From the IMG/VR virus record IMGVR_UViG_3300025568_000021, positions 1 through 23,543 of that record: 23,543 nucleotides of DNA; one strand, 5' to 3'. A program made the translations under genes and the position numbers. The notes beneath the pieces were generated by a model, which saw only the letters and a program-made list of their open reading frames with translations, was not told the origin of the DNA and made no database searches. Positions 6,997-14,479 of the stretch are shown one piece after another. Origin of the DNA: a virus. How positions within the stretch are numbered: the stretch's first letter is position 1; each line of letters opens with the position of its first letter.

Positions 6997-7183
6997 AATG
7001 TTGAGGTGGTTTGAGTACGCGCATTTGCCGGAACATCTCCAGGCAATCTCGCAACCGTTCTGTGAATTGGCAACGCGGCTGTGCAACGAGTGCGAGCCAG
7101 GACCGGAGCGGACCGTCTCACTTCGTAAGCTGCTGGAGGCAAAAGACGCGGCCGTCCGTGCCCGGCTGCATCCAGGCGGTTAG
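6986..7183 (+). CDS. Small protein resembling the Acb2/Tad1 hairpin family (possible cyclic-nucleotide sponge)
   Basis: A 65-residue product from ATG 6986, with AAGGGAG about ten bases upstream. The sequence (MDDRMLRWFEYAHLPEHLQA, a FCELATRLCNE helix, then PGPERTVSLRKLLEAKDAAVRARL) has the form of the small phage proteins with a helical hairpin: first helix ending in a polar turn, a P-x-E/R-T/S-L motif, and a second helix LRKLLEAKDAAVRA in the place of LTKLEEAMMWANAAI. Members of that group include Acb2, which sequesters cyclic nucleotides made by CBASS, and Tad1, which sequesters Thoeris signals. It lies directly after an acetyltransferase in an accessory slot. The family assignment is from memory of the motif and needs profile confirmation. 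Confidence 0.55.
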   Translation: MDDRMLRWFEYAHLPEHLQAISQPFCELATRLCNECEPGPERTVSLRKLLEAKDAAVRARLHPGG

Positions 7184-7226
7184 TACGAAAGTGAACACAA
7201 GGGAAGCAACACAAGGGAGCAAACTG

Positions 7227-7682
7227 ATGGCATTCCAAGCCAGCCCACAGACCACGGCGGATGCGTTTCAGGGGTTTCGGCGCAACGCCCTGGCGCTGAA
7301 GAATCTGCTGTCCGACTTCAATACCCAATCGCTGGCGGGAGCACTCTCGGCGAACTTCGTGAAGTCGATTTACCAGCAGTTGATCATCTTCAAGGCGGGG
7401 GCAGAGGCGGCGGCGGCCATTACCGGAATCGGTCAGTACGCCCAAGACCAATATCAGGACGAGAACTACGACGTAGTGAGCGAGGGACAGGCCCTGGTGG
7501 CTTTGGTCGAGACCGCCATTGCGACCATCGTGGCAGGCATTCCCACGGCCAATGCCGGCGGCACGGACTACGTGCTCGTTGAAGAGTGGGCTTCGAACGG
7601 CATCAACGTGCGGAGCTTTTCGACAGGCAACGCGGCGAGTTTGCGGGATGCCTTCCAGGCCATCATTGACGCGATCACCTGA
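7227..7682 (+). CDS. Hypothetical protein at the start of the tail-fibre module
   Basis: A 151-residue acidic protein. The upstream region holds two close copies of ACACAAGGGA (7195-7220), also present before the previous gene, the nearest one giving an AAGGGAG site eight to ten bases from the ATG. The sequence is mostly helical at the start (AFQGFRRNALALKNLLSDFN, FVKSIYQQLIIFKAGAEAAAA) and ends with a strand-rich part (YVLVEEWASNGINVRSFS) and a helix. I do not recognise a family. Its stop overlaps the next ATG by one base, so it is probably co-translated with the putative fibre component that follows. Confidence 0.65.
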   Translation: MAFQASPQTTADAFQGFRRNALALKNLLSDFNTQSLAGALSANFVKSIYQQLIIFKAGAEAAAAITGIGQYAQDQYQDENYDVVSEGQALVALVETAIATIVAGIPTANAGGTDYVLVEEWASNGINVRSFSTGNAASLRDAFQAIIDAIT

Positions 7683-8260
7683 TGGCCAGCGAAACGACAT
7701 ATTGCGGGACTGCGACTGAGGACACGGCCGTCGGCACCGTGTCGTTCAGCGATGATTCCAATATTACCGCCGAGGACGGCGCGGAAGCCGTCAGCGGCAC
7801 GGGCAGCGGCACCAGAACGACCCACTACATGACGGCGACGAATTTCGGCTCGTCCATCCCAGCGGGAGCGACTATCGATGGCGTGGAGTTCCGGATGAAG
7901 TGCCGCCATAGCGGCAGCGACGTGATCGACAATTCAGCGCGGCCGGTGCTGGGTGGCACGGTGCAGGGGGATGAGCTGGCATTACTAACGCAGTGGCCCA
8001 GCTTCGGCAGTCCCGCGGATCGCAATTATGGAGACCCCACCGAGGACTGGTCGCTCGCCTGGACGCCGACGAACATCAATGCCAGCGATTCGGGATTTGC
8101 GATTGCGGCCGACATCACCAATTTCAGCGCCGCCCGGATCGATGTGATCGAGCGAACCGTTTACTACACCGAGGGCGGCGGGGGAGGCCCGACGCTGGAG
8201 CAAATCGAACGACACTACCCACGCGGCGCAGCTCGCGGTGTGATGCGAGGCGCGGCTTAA
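7682..8260 (+). CDS. Putative phage tail/fibre structural protein, beta-rich
   Basis: A 192-residue product rich in Gly, Ser, Thr and Asp with alternating strand pattern, including IPAGATIDGVEFRMKC, a motif common in jelly-roll fibre or tail domains, then a DWSLAWTPTNINASDSGFAIAA stretch and the strand IDVIERTVYYTEGG. The C-terminus (GGGGGPTLEQIERHYPRGAA) is a flexible tail. The gene order (hypothetical, this, coiled coil, long fibre) points to a tail tip or host-recognition role. Exact family not recognised. Confidence 0.65.
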   Translation: MASETTYCGTATEDTAVGTVSFSDDSNITAEDGAEAVSGTGSGTRTTHYMTATNFGSSIPAGATIDGVEFRMKCRHSGSDVIDNSARPVLGGTVQGDELALLTQWPSFGSPADRNYGDPTEDWSLAWTPTNINASDSGFAIAADITNFSAARIDVIERTVYYTEGGGGGPTLEQIERHYPRGAARGVMRGAA

Positions 8261-8275
8261 CACGAAAGGAAACCG

Positions 8276-8731
8276 ATGACCGATCAAGATTTCGAGGCGG
8301 CCCGGATTGAACTGGAGCAGCTCGACGCACGGGACGTGCAGCGGCAAGCCGAGCTGGAGTCCCTGGACAATGAGATCGTCGATGGGCAGGCGCAGCTCGC
8401 GGCGGCCCAGGCCCGGCTCAAGGACTTGCGCGACGCCGCGCTGGCGGAGGTGAGGGCGAAGACCTCCGCGGTACACCAGGCACGGCTGGCGCTGCAAGGC
8501 GCTACGATTGCCCTGCAAAACGCCCGCGAGCAGGTCGAGGTGACGGTCGCTCCGCTCACCGCCGCCGTCCAGGACGCGGATAAAACGCTGGCCGTTCTGG
8601 TGGAGCGACGCGAGCACGCGATCAAGATGCGGGCCGAGGCCACCACGACGCGGGCTCGCCTGCTGGAGGTCGTGCGGGCCGAACGGCGGAAGCGGGACAA
8701 AGCCGAGCAGCCAGCCGCCAAGGAGCAATAG
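8276..8731 (+). CDS. Coiled-coil protein between tail genes
   Basis: A 151-residue protein that is almost entirely a heptad coiled coil (ARIELEQLDARDVQRQAELE, AQLAAAQARLKDLRDAALAEV, ALQNAREQVEV, then RARLLEVVRAERRKR). AAGGAAA lies five bases before the ATG. No enzyme motif is present. A trimeric stalk, tape-like spacer or chaperone for the adjacent fibre is plausible from the position; this is inference. Confidence 0.62.
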   Translation: MTDQDFEAARIELEQLDARDVQRQAELESLDNEIVDGQAQLAAAQARLKDLRDAALAEVRAKTSAVHQARLALQGATIALQNAREQVEVTVAPLTAAVQDADKTLAVLVERREHAIKMRAEATTTRARLLEVVRAERRKRDKAEQPAAKEQ

Positions 8732-8734
8732 CGG

Positions 8735-10846
8735 ATGTCGGTCGTGCTGAAAAAATATGGCGAGGACGCCCTCTTCGAGGTGCCTTTGATCGATTACGGC
8801 GCCACGGATTTTGTGACCGGCGTCACGATTGCCGCCGGCGATGCGAAGCTGATGACCGATCAGCAGGTTCCGGCCAACATCATCGCGGAGGCGGTGGCGT
8901 TCACGAGCGGCTCGGAAGAGCCGGCCAACGGTGACCAGCTCGATGGCGCCACCAGCGGTGAAGACTGCATCTTTATGTTTGCGCTCGTGACTTCGGGAAG
9001 CTGGAGCGGCGGGGACGCGGCGGGAGTGCTGTTCGTCAAGTCGGTCTCTGGCGCCTTTTCGGCCGAGAATCTCAACATTAACGGCGGCACGGCCAACGTG
9101 CTGACGATTGGGGGAGACTTTACCGCGGGCCTGTTCGCCGACGCCGGCGCAGGACGGGCCTTCGTGGCGGTGACCGCGAGCGAGATGACTTGCCAGCGCG
9201 GGTCGCTCACGCTGATCGATTCGGCGACCAAGGAATGGGAGGATCAGGCGATTGAGTTTGCCACGATGGGCCATGCGAGTGCGCAGTATCCGTTCGACCT
9301 GTCGGACGCGGATGGATCGACGCTGACAGCCATCACCGGACGGCTGCCCGCAGCCCTGACCGCCGGCGGCTACATCAAGGCCGACGCGCTGGCGATCAGC
9401 GGCTCGACGACGGCGGCCGACAATGCGGAGACGGTCTTCGATACGGACTTCGCCACGAATTACAACACGACGCTCGACGGCTGGAACACCAACGCAAATT
9501 ACATCGCCGAGCAGAGCCAGACTTTCGGTGACATCTATGGCTACCTGACGAGCAACCTCGGTTCAGCCGGCGCGGCGGCGACCGAGGCCGGCGGCACGGG
9601 AGATCATTTGACGGCCATCCCGTGGAACGCCGCGTGGGATGCTGAGGTGCAGAGCGAGGTCGACGATGCGTTGGTGGCTCAAAAGCTGGATCATCTGGTC
9701 AACGTCGCCGACTCCGATGACGTAGCGGACGATTCCATCATGGCCAAACTCGCGGCCGGCGACGGGGACTGGAGCAGCTTTACGCCTGCGACCGATGCCC
9801 TCCAGCCTGTTCGCGACCGTGGCGATGCGGCCTGGACGACTGGGGCCGGTAGTGGTCTATCTCCGTTGGCGAGTGGGACAGCTCAGGGAGGTACATCGGG
9901 AACGATTCAACTGGCATCTGGAGAGACGTTTGCCGATGACGAACTGAACGGAAACGTCGTTAAGATCATCAGCGGAACCGGGGCAGGCCAGTCAAGGGTA
10001 ATCGCGCAAAACGTCGGAGCAACCGATACCGCGACGGTGACACCCGATTGGACCACGACTCCTAGCAGCGACTCCGTCTATGAGATCGTCGAGGGATCGG
10101 CGAACGTTGTCGCGGTTGCACTGACGCCCCAAGACTATGGAGGTGGAAGTGGAGACATCCTTGAAGAGCTGTTTACTGCTCAATCCCAAATCGCAGCAGT
10201 TGCGAATCGCCTGCCGGCGGCGCTGACCGCCGGTGGGAACATCAAGGCCGACGCGCTGGCGATCAGCGGCTCGACAACGGCGGCCGATGCGCTGGAGGCC
10301 TGCTACACGGGCACCCTCACGAGCTTCGATGATCTCGACACGTCGCAAACCGCCCAGCACGCCATCACGCAAGCCGACATCGCCACCGCCCAGGCGGACC
10401 TGGACGTCATTACCGGGACTGACGGATGCACGCTGGCGACCGCCCAGGCGAACTACGCACCCAGCACGCAGGCCAGCGTCGACGACATTCCGACGGTCGC
10501 AGAATTCGAGGCCCGCACGCTGGCCGCGGCGGATTACTTCGACCCGGCCGCGGACGAGGTGGCCCTGGTGACCCTGGTGACGACGACGTCGACGGTGACC
10601 AACAATGCCGACAAAACCGGCTACAAGCTGGCCAGCGACGGGCTGGATAGCGTGGCGATCACGGCGCCCAGCGGAGTGGCCAGCAATTTCAGGGAAATGC
10701 TCGTGCAGGTGTGGCGGCGATTTTTCAAGCGGAGCACGCTGACGAGCACGGAATTGAAAACGTATGCCGACGATGGCACGACGGTCGTCACGACGCAGAC
10801 CGTCAGCGACGACGGCACGACGCAAGATCAGGGAGCGGCGAGCTGA
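8735..10846 (+). CDS. Large tail fibre / receptor-binding protein
   Basis: A 703-residue product. The N-terminal 170 residues look like a beta-rich phage fibre module (DALFEVPLIDYGATDFVTGV, ALVTSGSWSGGDAAGVLFVK). The middle holds low-complexity acidic and Thr/Ala-rich segments and repeats: RLPAALTAGGYIKADALAIS at about 203-222 and RLPAALTAGGNIKADALAIS at about 492-511, each followed by GSTTAAD. The two 80-base DNA copies are 9341-9420 and 10208-10287. A beta-rich insert (GTIQLASGETFADDELNGNV) sits between them. The C-terminus includes a helical part (NFREMLVQVWRRFFKRSTL) seen in tail proteins that join to the baseplate. It ends in TGATG with the next ORF. Confidence 0.75.
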   Translation: MSVVLKKYGEDALFEVPLIDYGATDFVTGVTIAAGDAKLMTDQQVPANIIAEAVAFTSGSEEPANGDQLDGATSGEDCIFMFALVTSGSWSGGDAAGVLFVKSVSGAFSAENLNINGGTANVLTIGGDFTAGLFADAGAGRAFVAVTASEMTCQRGSLTLIDSATKEWEDQAIEFATMGHASAQYPFDLSDADGSTLTAITGRLPAALTAGGYIKADALAISGSTTAADNAETVFDTDFATNYNTTLDGWNTNANYIAEQSQTFGDIYGYLTSNLGSAGAAATEAGGTGDHLTAIPWNAAWDAEVQSEVDDALVAQKLDHLVNVADSDDVADDSIMAKLAAGDGDWSSFTPATDALQPVRDRGDAAWTTGAGSGLSPLASGTAQGGTSGTIQLASGETFADDELNGNVVKIISGTGAGQSRVIAQNVGATDTATVTPDWTTTPSSDSVYEIVEGSANVVAVALTPQDYGGGSGDILEELFTAQSQIAAVANRLPAALTAGGNIKADALAISGSTTAADALEACYTGTLTSFDDLDTSQTAQHAITQADIATAQADLDVITGTDGCTLATAQANYAPSTQASVDDIPTVAEFEARTLAAADYFDPAADEVALVTLVTTTSTVTNNADKTGYKLASDGLDSVAITAPSGVASNFREMLVQVWRRFFKRSTLTSTELKTYADDGTTVVTTQTVSDDGTTQDQGAAS
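9341..9420 (+). repeat. Intragenic duplication in fibre gene, copy 1
   Basis: Eighty bases encoding RLPAALTAGGYIKADALAIS plus GSTTAAD, nearly identical to 10208-10287 in the same gene and frame. The central stretch ACATCAAGGCCGACGCGCTG is the same in both copies. Confidence 0.85.
10208..10287 (+). repeat. Intragenic duplication in fibre gene, copy 2
   Basis: Second copy of the 80-base segment at 9341-9420. Differences are mostly at third codon positions plus a Tyr to Asn change, so the duplication is conserved at protein level. Confidence 0.85.
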
Positions 10847-11085
10847 TGCGACTATTCGGCAAAGTGGACGGAACGATTGACCGCTTCGATCGGGCGGGCT
10901 GGCTGACGCTGCCGTTTGACCTGGCATTCGCCGCCGCTGTCGTGCCGGCGGTCGTCGTCCGCCGGGGCGTGCTGCTGGGTGCCGCGGGACAGAGCGTGGC
11001 CCTGATCGGCACCGCCGGCCAGGCCGATCTACTGGCCGGCGCCGTCGGCCAAAGCTCCCCTCTGCGAGGGCCCATCCGTGAGTAA
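10846..11085 (+). CDS. Small Ala/Gly/Val-rich tail-module protein
   Basis: A 79-residue product starting in the TGATG overlap with the fibre gene. It begins MRLFGKVDGTIDRFDRAGWL and continues as a hydrophobic Ala/Val/Gly-rich stretch (FDLAFAAAVVPAVVVRRGVLLGAAG) that might be membrane-associated or a beta-repeat. No family is recognised. It overlaps the next gene by eight bases, in keeping with a compact tail operon. Confidence 0.55.
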   Translation: MRLFGKVDGTIDRFDRAGWLTLPFDLAFAAAVVPAVVVRRGVLLGAAGQSVALIGTAGQADLLAGAVGQSSPLRGPIRE

Positions 11086-11437
11086 CCAGTTTGAAGCGCA
11101 CAAGGTCTTCACCCAAAACGATCGGCGGGTGTCGCTGGCCGATACGCTGACCGACCGGGCGGGCAACGCGATCGACCTGACCGGTTTCACCGTCAAGCTA
11201 CGGATGGTCGCCCGCGAGCCCGACGATAGCTACGGCGATGTGAAGATCGACGACCAGGCGGCGACGATCGTCGACGCGGCCACCGGATCGGTGCGCTACG
11301 ACTGGCTCGCCGGCGACGTCGATACGGCCGGCGACTTTTACTATTGGTGGCTCGTCATCGACGGCAGCAAGACGGAACACTACCCCGTCGGCGCCCGGGC
11401 GCTGGTCACTTTCGAGCCGGATCCCAATCCGTCCTGA
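11078..11437 (+). CDS. BppU-like / immunoglobulin-like baseplate or tail protein
   Basis: A 119-residue product with a GTG start, overlapping the previous gene. The pattern is typical of phage BppU-like N-terminal domains: VFTQNDRRVSLADTLTDRAG, a linker NAIDLTGFTVKLRMV, then a GSVRYDWLAGDVDTAGDFYY block and a closing VTFEPDP strand. In baseplates this domain attaches receptor-binding proteins. It closes the tail-fibre module; TTATTTCCCGGG follows the stop immediately. Confidence 0.65.
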   Translation: MSNQFEAHKVFTQNDRRVSLADTLTDRAGNAIDLTGFTVKLRMVAREPDDSYGDVKIDDQAATIVDAATGSVRYDWLAGDVDTAGDFYYWWLVIDGSKTEHYPVGARALVTFEPDPNPS

Positions 11438-11563
11438 TTATTTCCCGGGCCATAGCCCTCCGAGCCGCACCGGTTCCGCGGGTCCTTCCCGGGCCCGCGG
11501 CGCCCTCGGGTTCCAAGGGAACAGCCAGGAGTTGACACACAGTTTGTTTTGCGCAGCCGTCCA
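11438..11563. other. Intergenic region before terminase with CCCGGG motif and GC hairpin
   Basis: TTATTTCCCGGG (11438-11449) directly follows the preceding stop and is matched in inverted orientation after another gene at 23440-23451. A 7-bp stem, CCGCGGG (11476-11482) with CCCGCGG (11494-11500), lies within. A TTGACA box occurs at 11534-11539, but no matching -10 box is seen at proper spacing, so I do not call a promoter. Confidence 0.5.
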
Positions 11564-14095
11564 ATGAGCAACACCCCGCGCCGCAAGACCGTCAAAACAA
11601 CGGCCCGCTCCGCGCCGAAGAAGGCCTCGCCCCGCAAGCGAAAGCCCGCCAAGAAGAAGGCCGCGCCCCGCAAGCGAAAGCCCGCCAAGAAGAAGGCCGC
11701 GCCCCGCAAGCGAAAGCCCGCCAAGAAGAAGGCCGCGCCCCGCAAGCGAAAGCCCGCCAAGAAGAAGGCCTCGCCCCGCAAGCGAAAGCCCGCCAAGAAA
11801 AAGGCCGCGGCGAAGAAGCAGCCCGCCAAAAAAACCCGCCGACCGGATCCCCCCGCGCCGTCGCCGACGTCGCCGGCCGAGTCCGACGAATACTCGCGGA
11901 TCAAATCCCGGGCCCGGGCCCGCAACCTGGCCGCCTCCGCCGAGGGCCGCGACATCGGCGAGCTGCCGGCCGTCGAGAATCCCCAGCGGAAGAAACAGGC
12001 CACCGCCTCGCTGCGGCTGTTCCTCGAGCAATACTTCCCCGAGGAATTCCCGTTGGCCTGGTCGGACGATCACCTGAAGGTCATCGCCAAGATCGAACGG
12101 GCCGTGCTGGCCGGCGACTTGTTCGCGGTGGCCATGCCCCGCGGCTCGGGCAAGACTACGATCTGCGAGCGGGCCGCGATCTGGGCGGCCCTGGTCGGCG
12201 TCCGCCGGTTCGTGCTCTTGATCGGCGTCAACGAAACGCACGCCGTCGAGCGGCTGGACACGATCAAGATCGAGCTGGAGAGCAACGACCTGCTGCTGGC
12301 CGATTGGCCCGAGGTCTGCCATCCGCTGCGGTGTCTGGAGCGGATCACCAACCGCCAGCGCGGCCAGACCTACCGGGGCGAGCCGACCTACATCGGCTAT
12401 TACAAAAAGGCCCTCGTCCTGCCGAGCATCCCGGGAAGCCAGGCCAGCGCGGTGATCCTCAAGGTCGCCGGCCTGACCAGCGGGATCCGCGGCACCAAGC
12501 ACAAGCGGACCGACGGCACCTCGGCCCGCCCCGACATGATCCTGATCGACGACCCGCAGACGGACTCCACCGCCGCCAGCCCCGTGCAGTGCGACAAGCG
12601 CGAACGGCTGCTGGCCGGCGCCGTGCTGGGCCTGGCCGGGCCCGGCCAAAAGATCGCCGGCGTGATGCCCTGCACCGTGATCCGCCGCGGCGACATGGCG
12701 GACCGCATTCTCGATCGCTCCAAGCACCCGGAGTGGCAGGGCGAACGGTTCAAGCTGCTCTACGAGTGGCCCGCCAACGAAAAGCTGTGGGGCGAATACG
12801 CGGTCATCCGTCGCGAGGATCTCGAGGCCGAGCGGGGGACCAAGCGCTGCACCAGCTTTTATCGCAAGCACCGCAAGGCGATGGACCGCGGGGCGATGGT
12901 CGCCTGGCCGGCCCGCAAGCACGACGACGAGCTGTCCGCCCTGCAGCACGCCATGAACCTGCACCTCGCCGACCCGGCCGCCTTTGCCAGCGAATACCAG
13001 AACGAACCGCTGCCCGACGAGGCCGAGGACGTCACGATGCTCACCGCCGACGAGATCGCCGCCAAAATCGGCGGCCTGGCCCGCGGCCTGGTCCCGCTCG
13101 AGGCCACCCGCCTGACCGCCTTCATCGACGTGCAGCAGGAGCTGCTGTACTGGCTGCTGGTCGCCTGGGCCGACGATTTTACCGGCTGGGTCGTCGACTA
13201 CGGCACCTGGCCCGAGCAGCCGATCCGCTATTTCACGCTCACCGACGCCCCGGAAACCCTCTCCCGCCACTGCCGCGGCGGCCTGACGGCCCGCATCCGC
13301 CAGGGCCTGGAGGCGGCCACGGCCGACGTCTGCGGCCGCGCCTGGAACAAGCAGGGGGGCGGGGCGATGCGGGTCGAACGCTGCCTGATCGATGCCAACT
13401 GGCCCAAGAGTACCGAGGTCGTCTACGAATTCTGCCGCAGCAGCCCCCTGGGCGCCGTACTGCTGCCCAGCCACGGACGCGGGATCACCGCCAAGAACAA
13501 GCCTCTCTCCCAATATCAGCCCCGTCCGGGCGAACTCGGCGGGCTGGAGTGGCGGATCAGCGGGGCCACCGGCAAGCGGGCCGCCCGCCACGTGCTCTAT
13601 GACACCAACTGGTGGAAGAGCTTCATCCACGATCGGCTGGCCACCGAACAGGGCGACGCCGGCTCGCTGGTCCTCTACGGCGCCCGTCGCCAGGACGGCT
13701 CGCCCGCCGCCCCCCGCGAGCACCGCCAGCTCGGCGAACACCTGACCGCCGAACGGCCCACCCGCACCTCCGGCCGCGGCCGCGAGCTCGACGAATGGAC
13801 CCTCCGCCCCGAGCGGCCCGACAACCACTGGCTCGACGGCCTGGTCGGCGCCGCGGTGGCCGCCTCGATCGCCGGCTGCACGCTGCGGGAGATGGGTTCG
13901 CGGCGGCGCCGCCGGCGGATCAGTCTTCGCGCCAGATTCGAGGCGATTCGCGAGGGCGGCGGGGAGCGAGGAGCGGGGGGCGAGGGACGAGGGGACGCGC
14001 AGGCGGTCGACTCGACCACGGAAGCACCTTCCCGGCGCAAGAAGCGCGTCTCAATGCGCCAGCGTTGGGAGGAAAAACGTGGCCGTGGCCGCTGA
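11564..14095 (+). CDS. Phage terminase large subunit with N-terminal histone-H1-like tail
   Basis: An 843-residue protein from ATG 11564. Residues about 19-92 are a Lys/Arg/Pro/Ala tail of five near-identical 12-residue units (KKKAAPRKRKPA) and a final variant. A linker follows, then the ATPase: Walker A MPRGSGKTT at about 191-199 and Walker B MILIDD at about 325-330. The C-terminal nuclease shows Asp in FIDVQQ (about 522), LIDANW (about 610) and LDGLVGAAVAA (about 758), consistent with an RNase-H-fold terminase nuclease. It packages DNA into proheads by ATP hydrolysis and cuts concatemers. The usual length is 450-650 residues; the basic tail accounts for part of the excess. It lies, as expected, upstream of gpW-like and portal genes, but the CRISPR module separates them. 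The first ATG-equivalent in the frame (11549) is less likely. Confidence 0.92.
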   Translation: MSNTPRRKTVKTTARSAPKKASPRKRKPAKKKAAPRKRKPAKKKAAPRKRKPAKKKAAPRKRKPAKKKASPRKRKPAKKKAAAKKQPAKKTRRPDPPAPSPTSPAESDEYSRIKSRARARNLAASAEGRDIGELPAVENPQRKKQATASLRLFLEQYFPEEFPLAWSDDHLKVIAKIERAVLAGDLFAVAMPRGSGKTTICERAAIWAALVGVRRFVLLIGVNETHAVERLDTIKIELESNDLLLADWPEVCHPLRCLERITNRQRGQTYRGEPTYIGYYKKALVLPSIPGSQASAVILKVAGLTSGIRGTKHKRTDGTSARPDMILIDDPQTDSTAASPVQCDKRERLLAGAVLGLAGPGQKIAGVMPCTVIRRGDMADRILDRSKHPEWQGERFKLLYEWPANEKLWGEYAVIRREDLEAERGTKRCTSFYRKHRKAMDRGAMVAWPARKHDDELSALQHAMNLHLADPAAFASEYQNEPLPDEAEDVTMLTADEIAAKIGGLARGLVPLEATRLTAFIDVQQELLYWLLVAWADDFTGWVVDYGTWPEQPIRYFTLTDAPETLSRHCRGGLTARIRQGLEAATADVCGRAWNKQGGGAMRVERCLIDANWPKSTEVVYEFCRSSPLGAVLLPSHGRGITAKNKPLSQYQPRPGELGGLEWRISGATGKRAARHVLYDTNWWKSFIHDRLATEQGDAGSLVLYGARRQDGSPAAPREHRQLGEHLTAERPTRTSGRGRELDEWTLRPERPDNHWLDGLVGAAVAASIAGCTLREMGSRRRRRRISLRARFEAIREGGGERGAGGEGRGDAQAVDSTTEAPSRRKKRVSMRQRWEEKRGRGR
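11618..11829 (+). repeat. 36-bp tandem repeats encoding the basic terminase tail
   Basis: Units of 36 bases (AAGAAGAAGGCCGCGCCCCG continuing CAAGCGAAAGCCCGCC) occur five times, the first lacking one AAG, followed by a diverged unit. Copies differ by only one or two bases (GCCGCG versus GCCTCG), so expansion is recent or homogenised. The array gives a large false ORF on the opposite strand. Confidence 0.92.
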
Positions 14096-14252
14096 CAAGC
14101 ATAACGCGAAGCTGGGCATCCGGTGCCCCGTCTGCGGGCGCGGCACGCTGCGGGTCTACTATACCCGCCGCCGCCGCCGCGTCATCGTCCGCTGCCGCCA
14201 GTGCGAGCAGTGCGGGCACCGGGTGTTTACGGAGGAGAGGAGAGTTTTTTGA
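14079..14252 (+). CDS. Small NrdR-type zinc-ribbon protein
   Basis: A 57-residue product from GTG 14079, with GGGAGG (14068-14073) at ideal spacing and a 17-base overlap with the terminase 3' end. Two CxxC knuckles are visible: CPVCG (about residues 16-20) and CRQCEQCG (about 39-46), separated by a run of five Arg (TRRRRRVIVRC) and followed by HRVFTEERR. This arrangement resembles the NrdR N-terminal zinc ribbon (CPxC, RRRR, ECxxC, RFTT) but lacks the ATP-cone domain. The likely role is DNA binding or a terminase accessory factor, inferred from position. It lies directly upstream of the CRISPR module. Confidence 0.7.
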   Translation: MAVAADKHNAKLGIRCPVCGRGTLRVYYTRRRRRVIVRCRQCEQCGHRVFTEERRVF

Positions 14253-14253
14253 C

Positions 14254-14290
14254 GGGGGGACTGGTGGCTGGGGGCTGGGGGCTGGGGACG
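14254..14290. repeat. G-rich GGGGCTG element, left of the CRISPR module
   Basis: CTGGTGGCTGGGGGCTGGGGGCTGGGGACG (14261-14290 in short pieces: GGTGGCTGGG, GGCTGGGGGC, TGGGG) is the inverse of the C-rich element at 17113-17141. Together with GGGGGG at 14254-14259 it offers several G-runs that could form a quadruplex on the + strand. The other copies in this window (6422-6441, 17113-17141, 21480-21511) are all C-rich on the + strand. Confidence 0.7.
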
Positions 14291-14349
14291 CGCAAAGCGG
14301 AATCTCAACGTCACTGACCATTGACCCAGCCCGTCGCTGTTTCGAGCGG

Positions 14350-14379
14350 TTGACAATTTCGCGGCGGGCTGCTTATGAT
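14350..14379 (+). promoter_or_regulatory. Sigma-70-type promoter for the Cas12m gene
   Basis: TTGACA (14350-14355) is a perfect -35 box. TATGAT (14374-14379) matches five of six -10 positions, at an 18-base spacing. Transcription would start near 14386 and give a 5' leader of about 120 bases before the effector ATG at 14507. This is the best promoter match in the window that I noticed, and it gives the CRISPR module independence from the late operon. Confidence 0.75.
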
Positions 14380-14380
14380 G

Positions 14381-14479
14381 CCCGGCGGTGTTGGTTGCTC
14401 TTTCGGATTTCATGCGTCCCCGCGCGGCGGCCTCTGGCGTGTCGTCTAATCGCGCCCCCAGCCAACACCAACCGCCGGG
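14381..14479 (+). promoter_or_regulatory. Structured 5' leader of the Cas12m transcript
   Basis: Two alternative long-range stems are possible. GGTGTTGGTTG (14387-14397) can pair with CAGCCAACACC (14459-14469) over 11 positions with one G-U, and CCCGGCGGT (14381-14389) with ACCGCCGGG (14471-14479) over nine. The loop contains GGCCTCTGGCGT (14429-14440), which is complementary to part of spacer 8. The fold ends about 27 bases before the start codon, so it could modulate translation or act as an operator in DNA form. A 26-codon ORF starting at ATG 14488 overlaps the effector start and could be a coupling peptide; I do not call it as a gene. Confidence 0.5.

Noticed and set aside
7985-9274. Minus-strand ORF of about 429 residues opposite the tail genes
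   Set aside because: Shadow frame; the + strand has three tightly spaced genes with plausible starts over the same stretch.
11534-11563. TTGACA before the terminase as a promoter
   Set aside because: No acceptable -10 box at 16-18 bases spacing.
11438-13828. Large minus-strand ORF of about 796 residues opposite the terminase
   Set aside because: Shadow of a GC-rich gene; low-complexity Gly/Ala/Leu content and no domain, while the + strand frame carries Walker and nuclease motifs.
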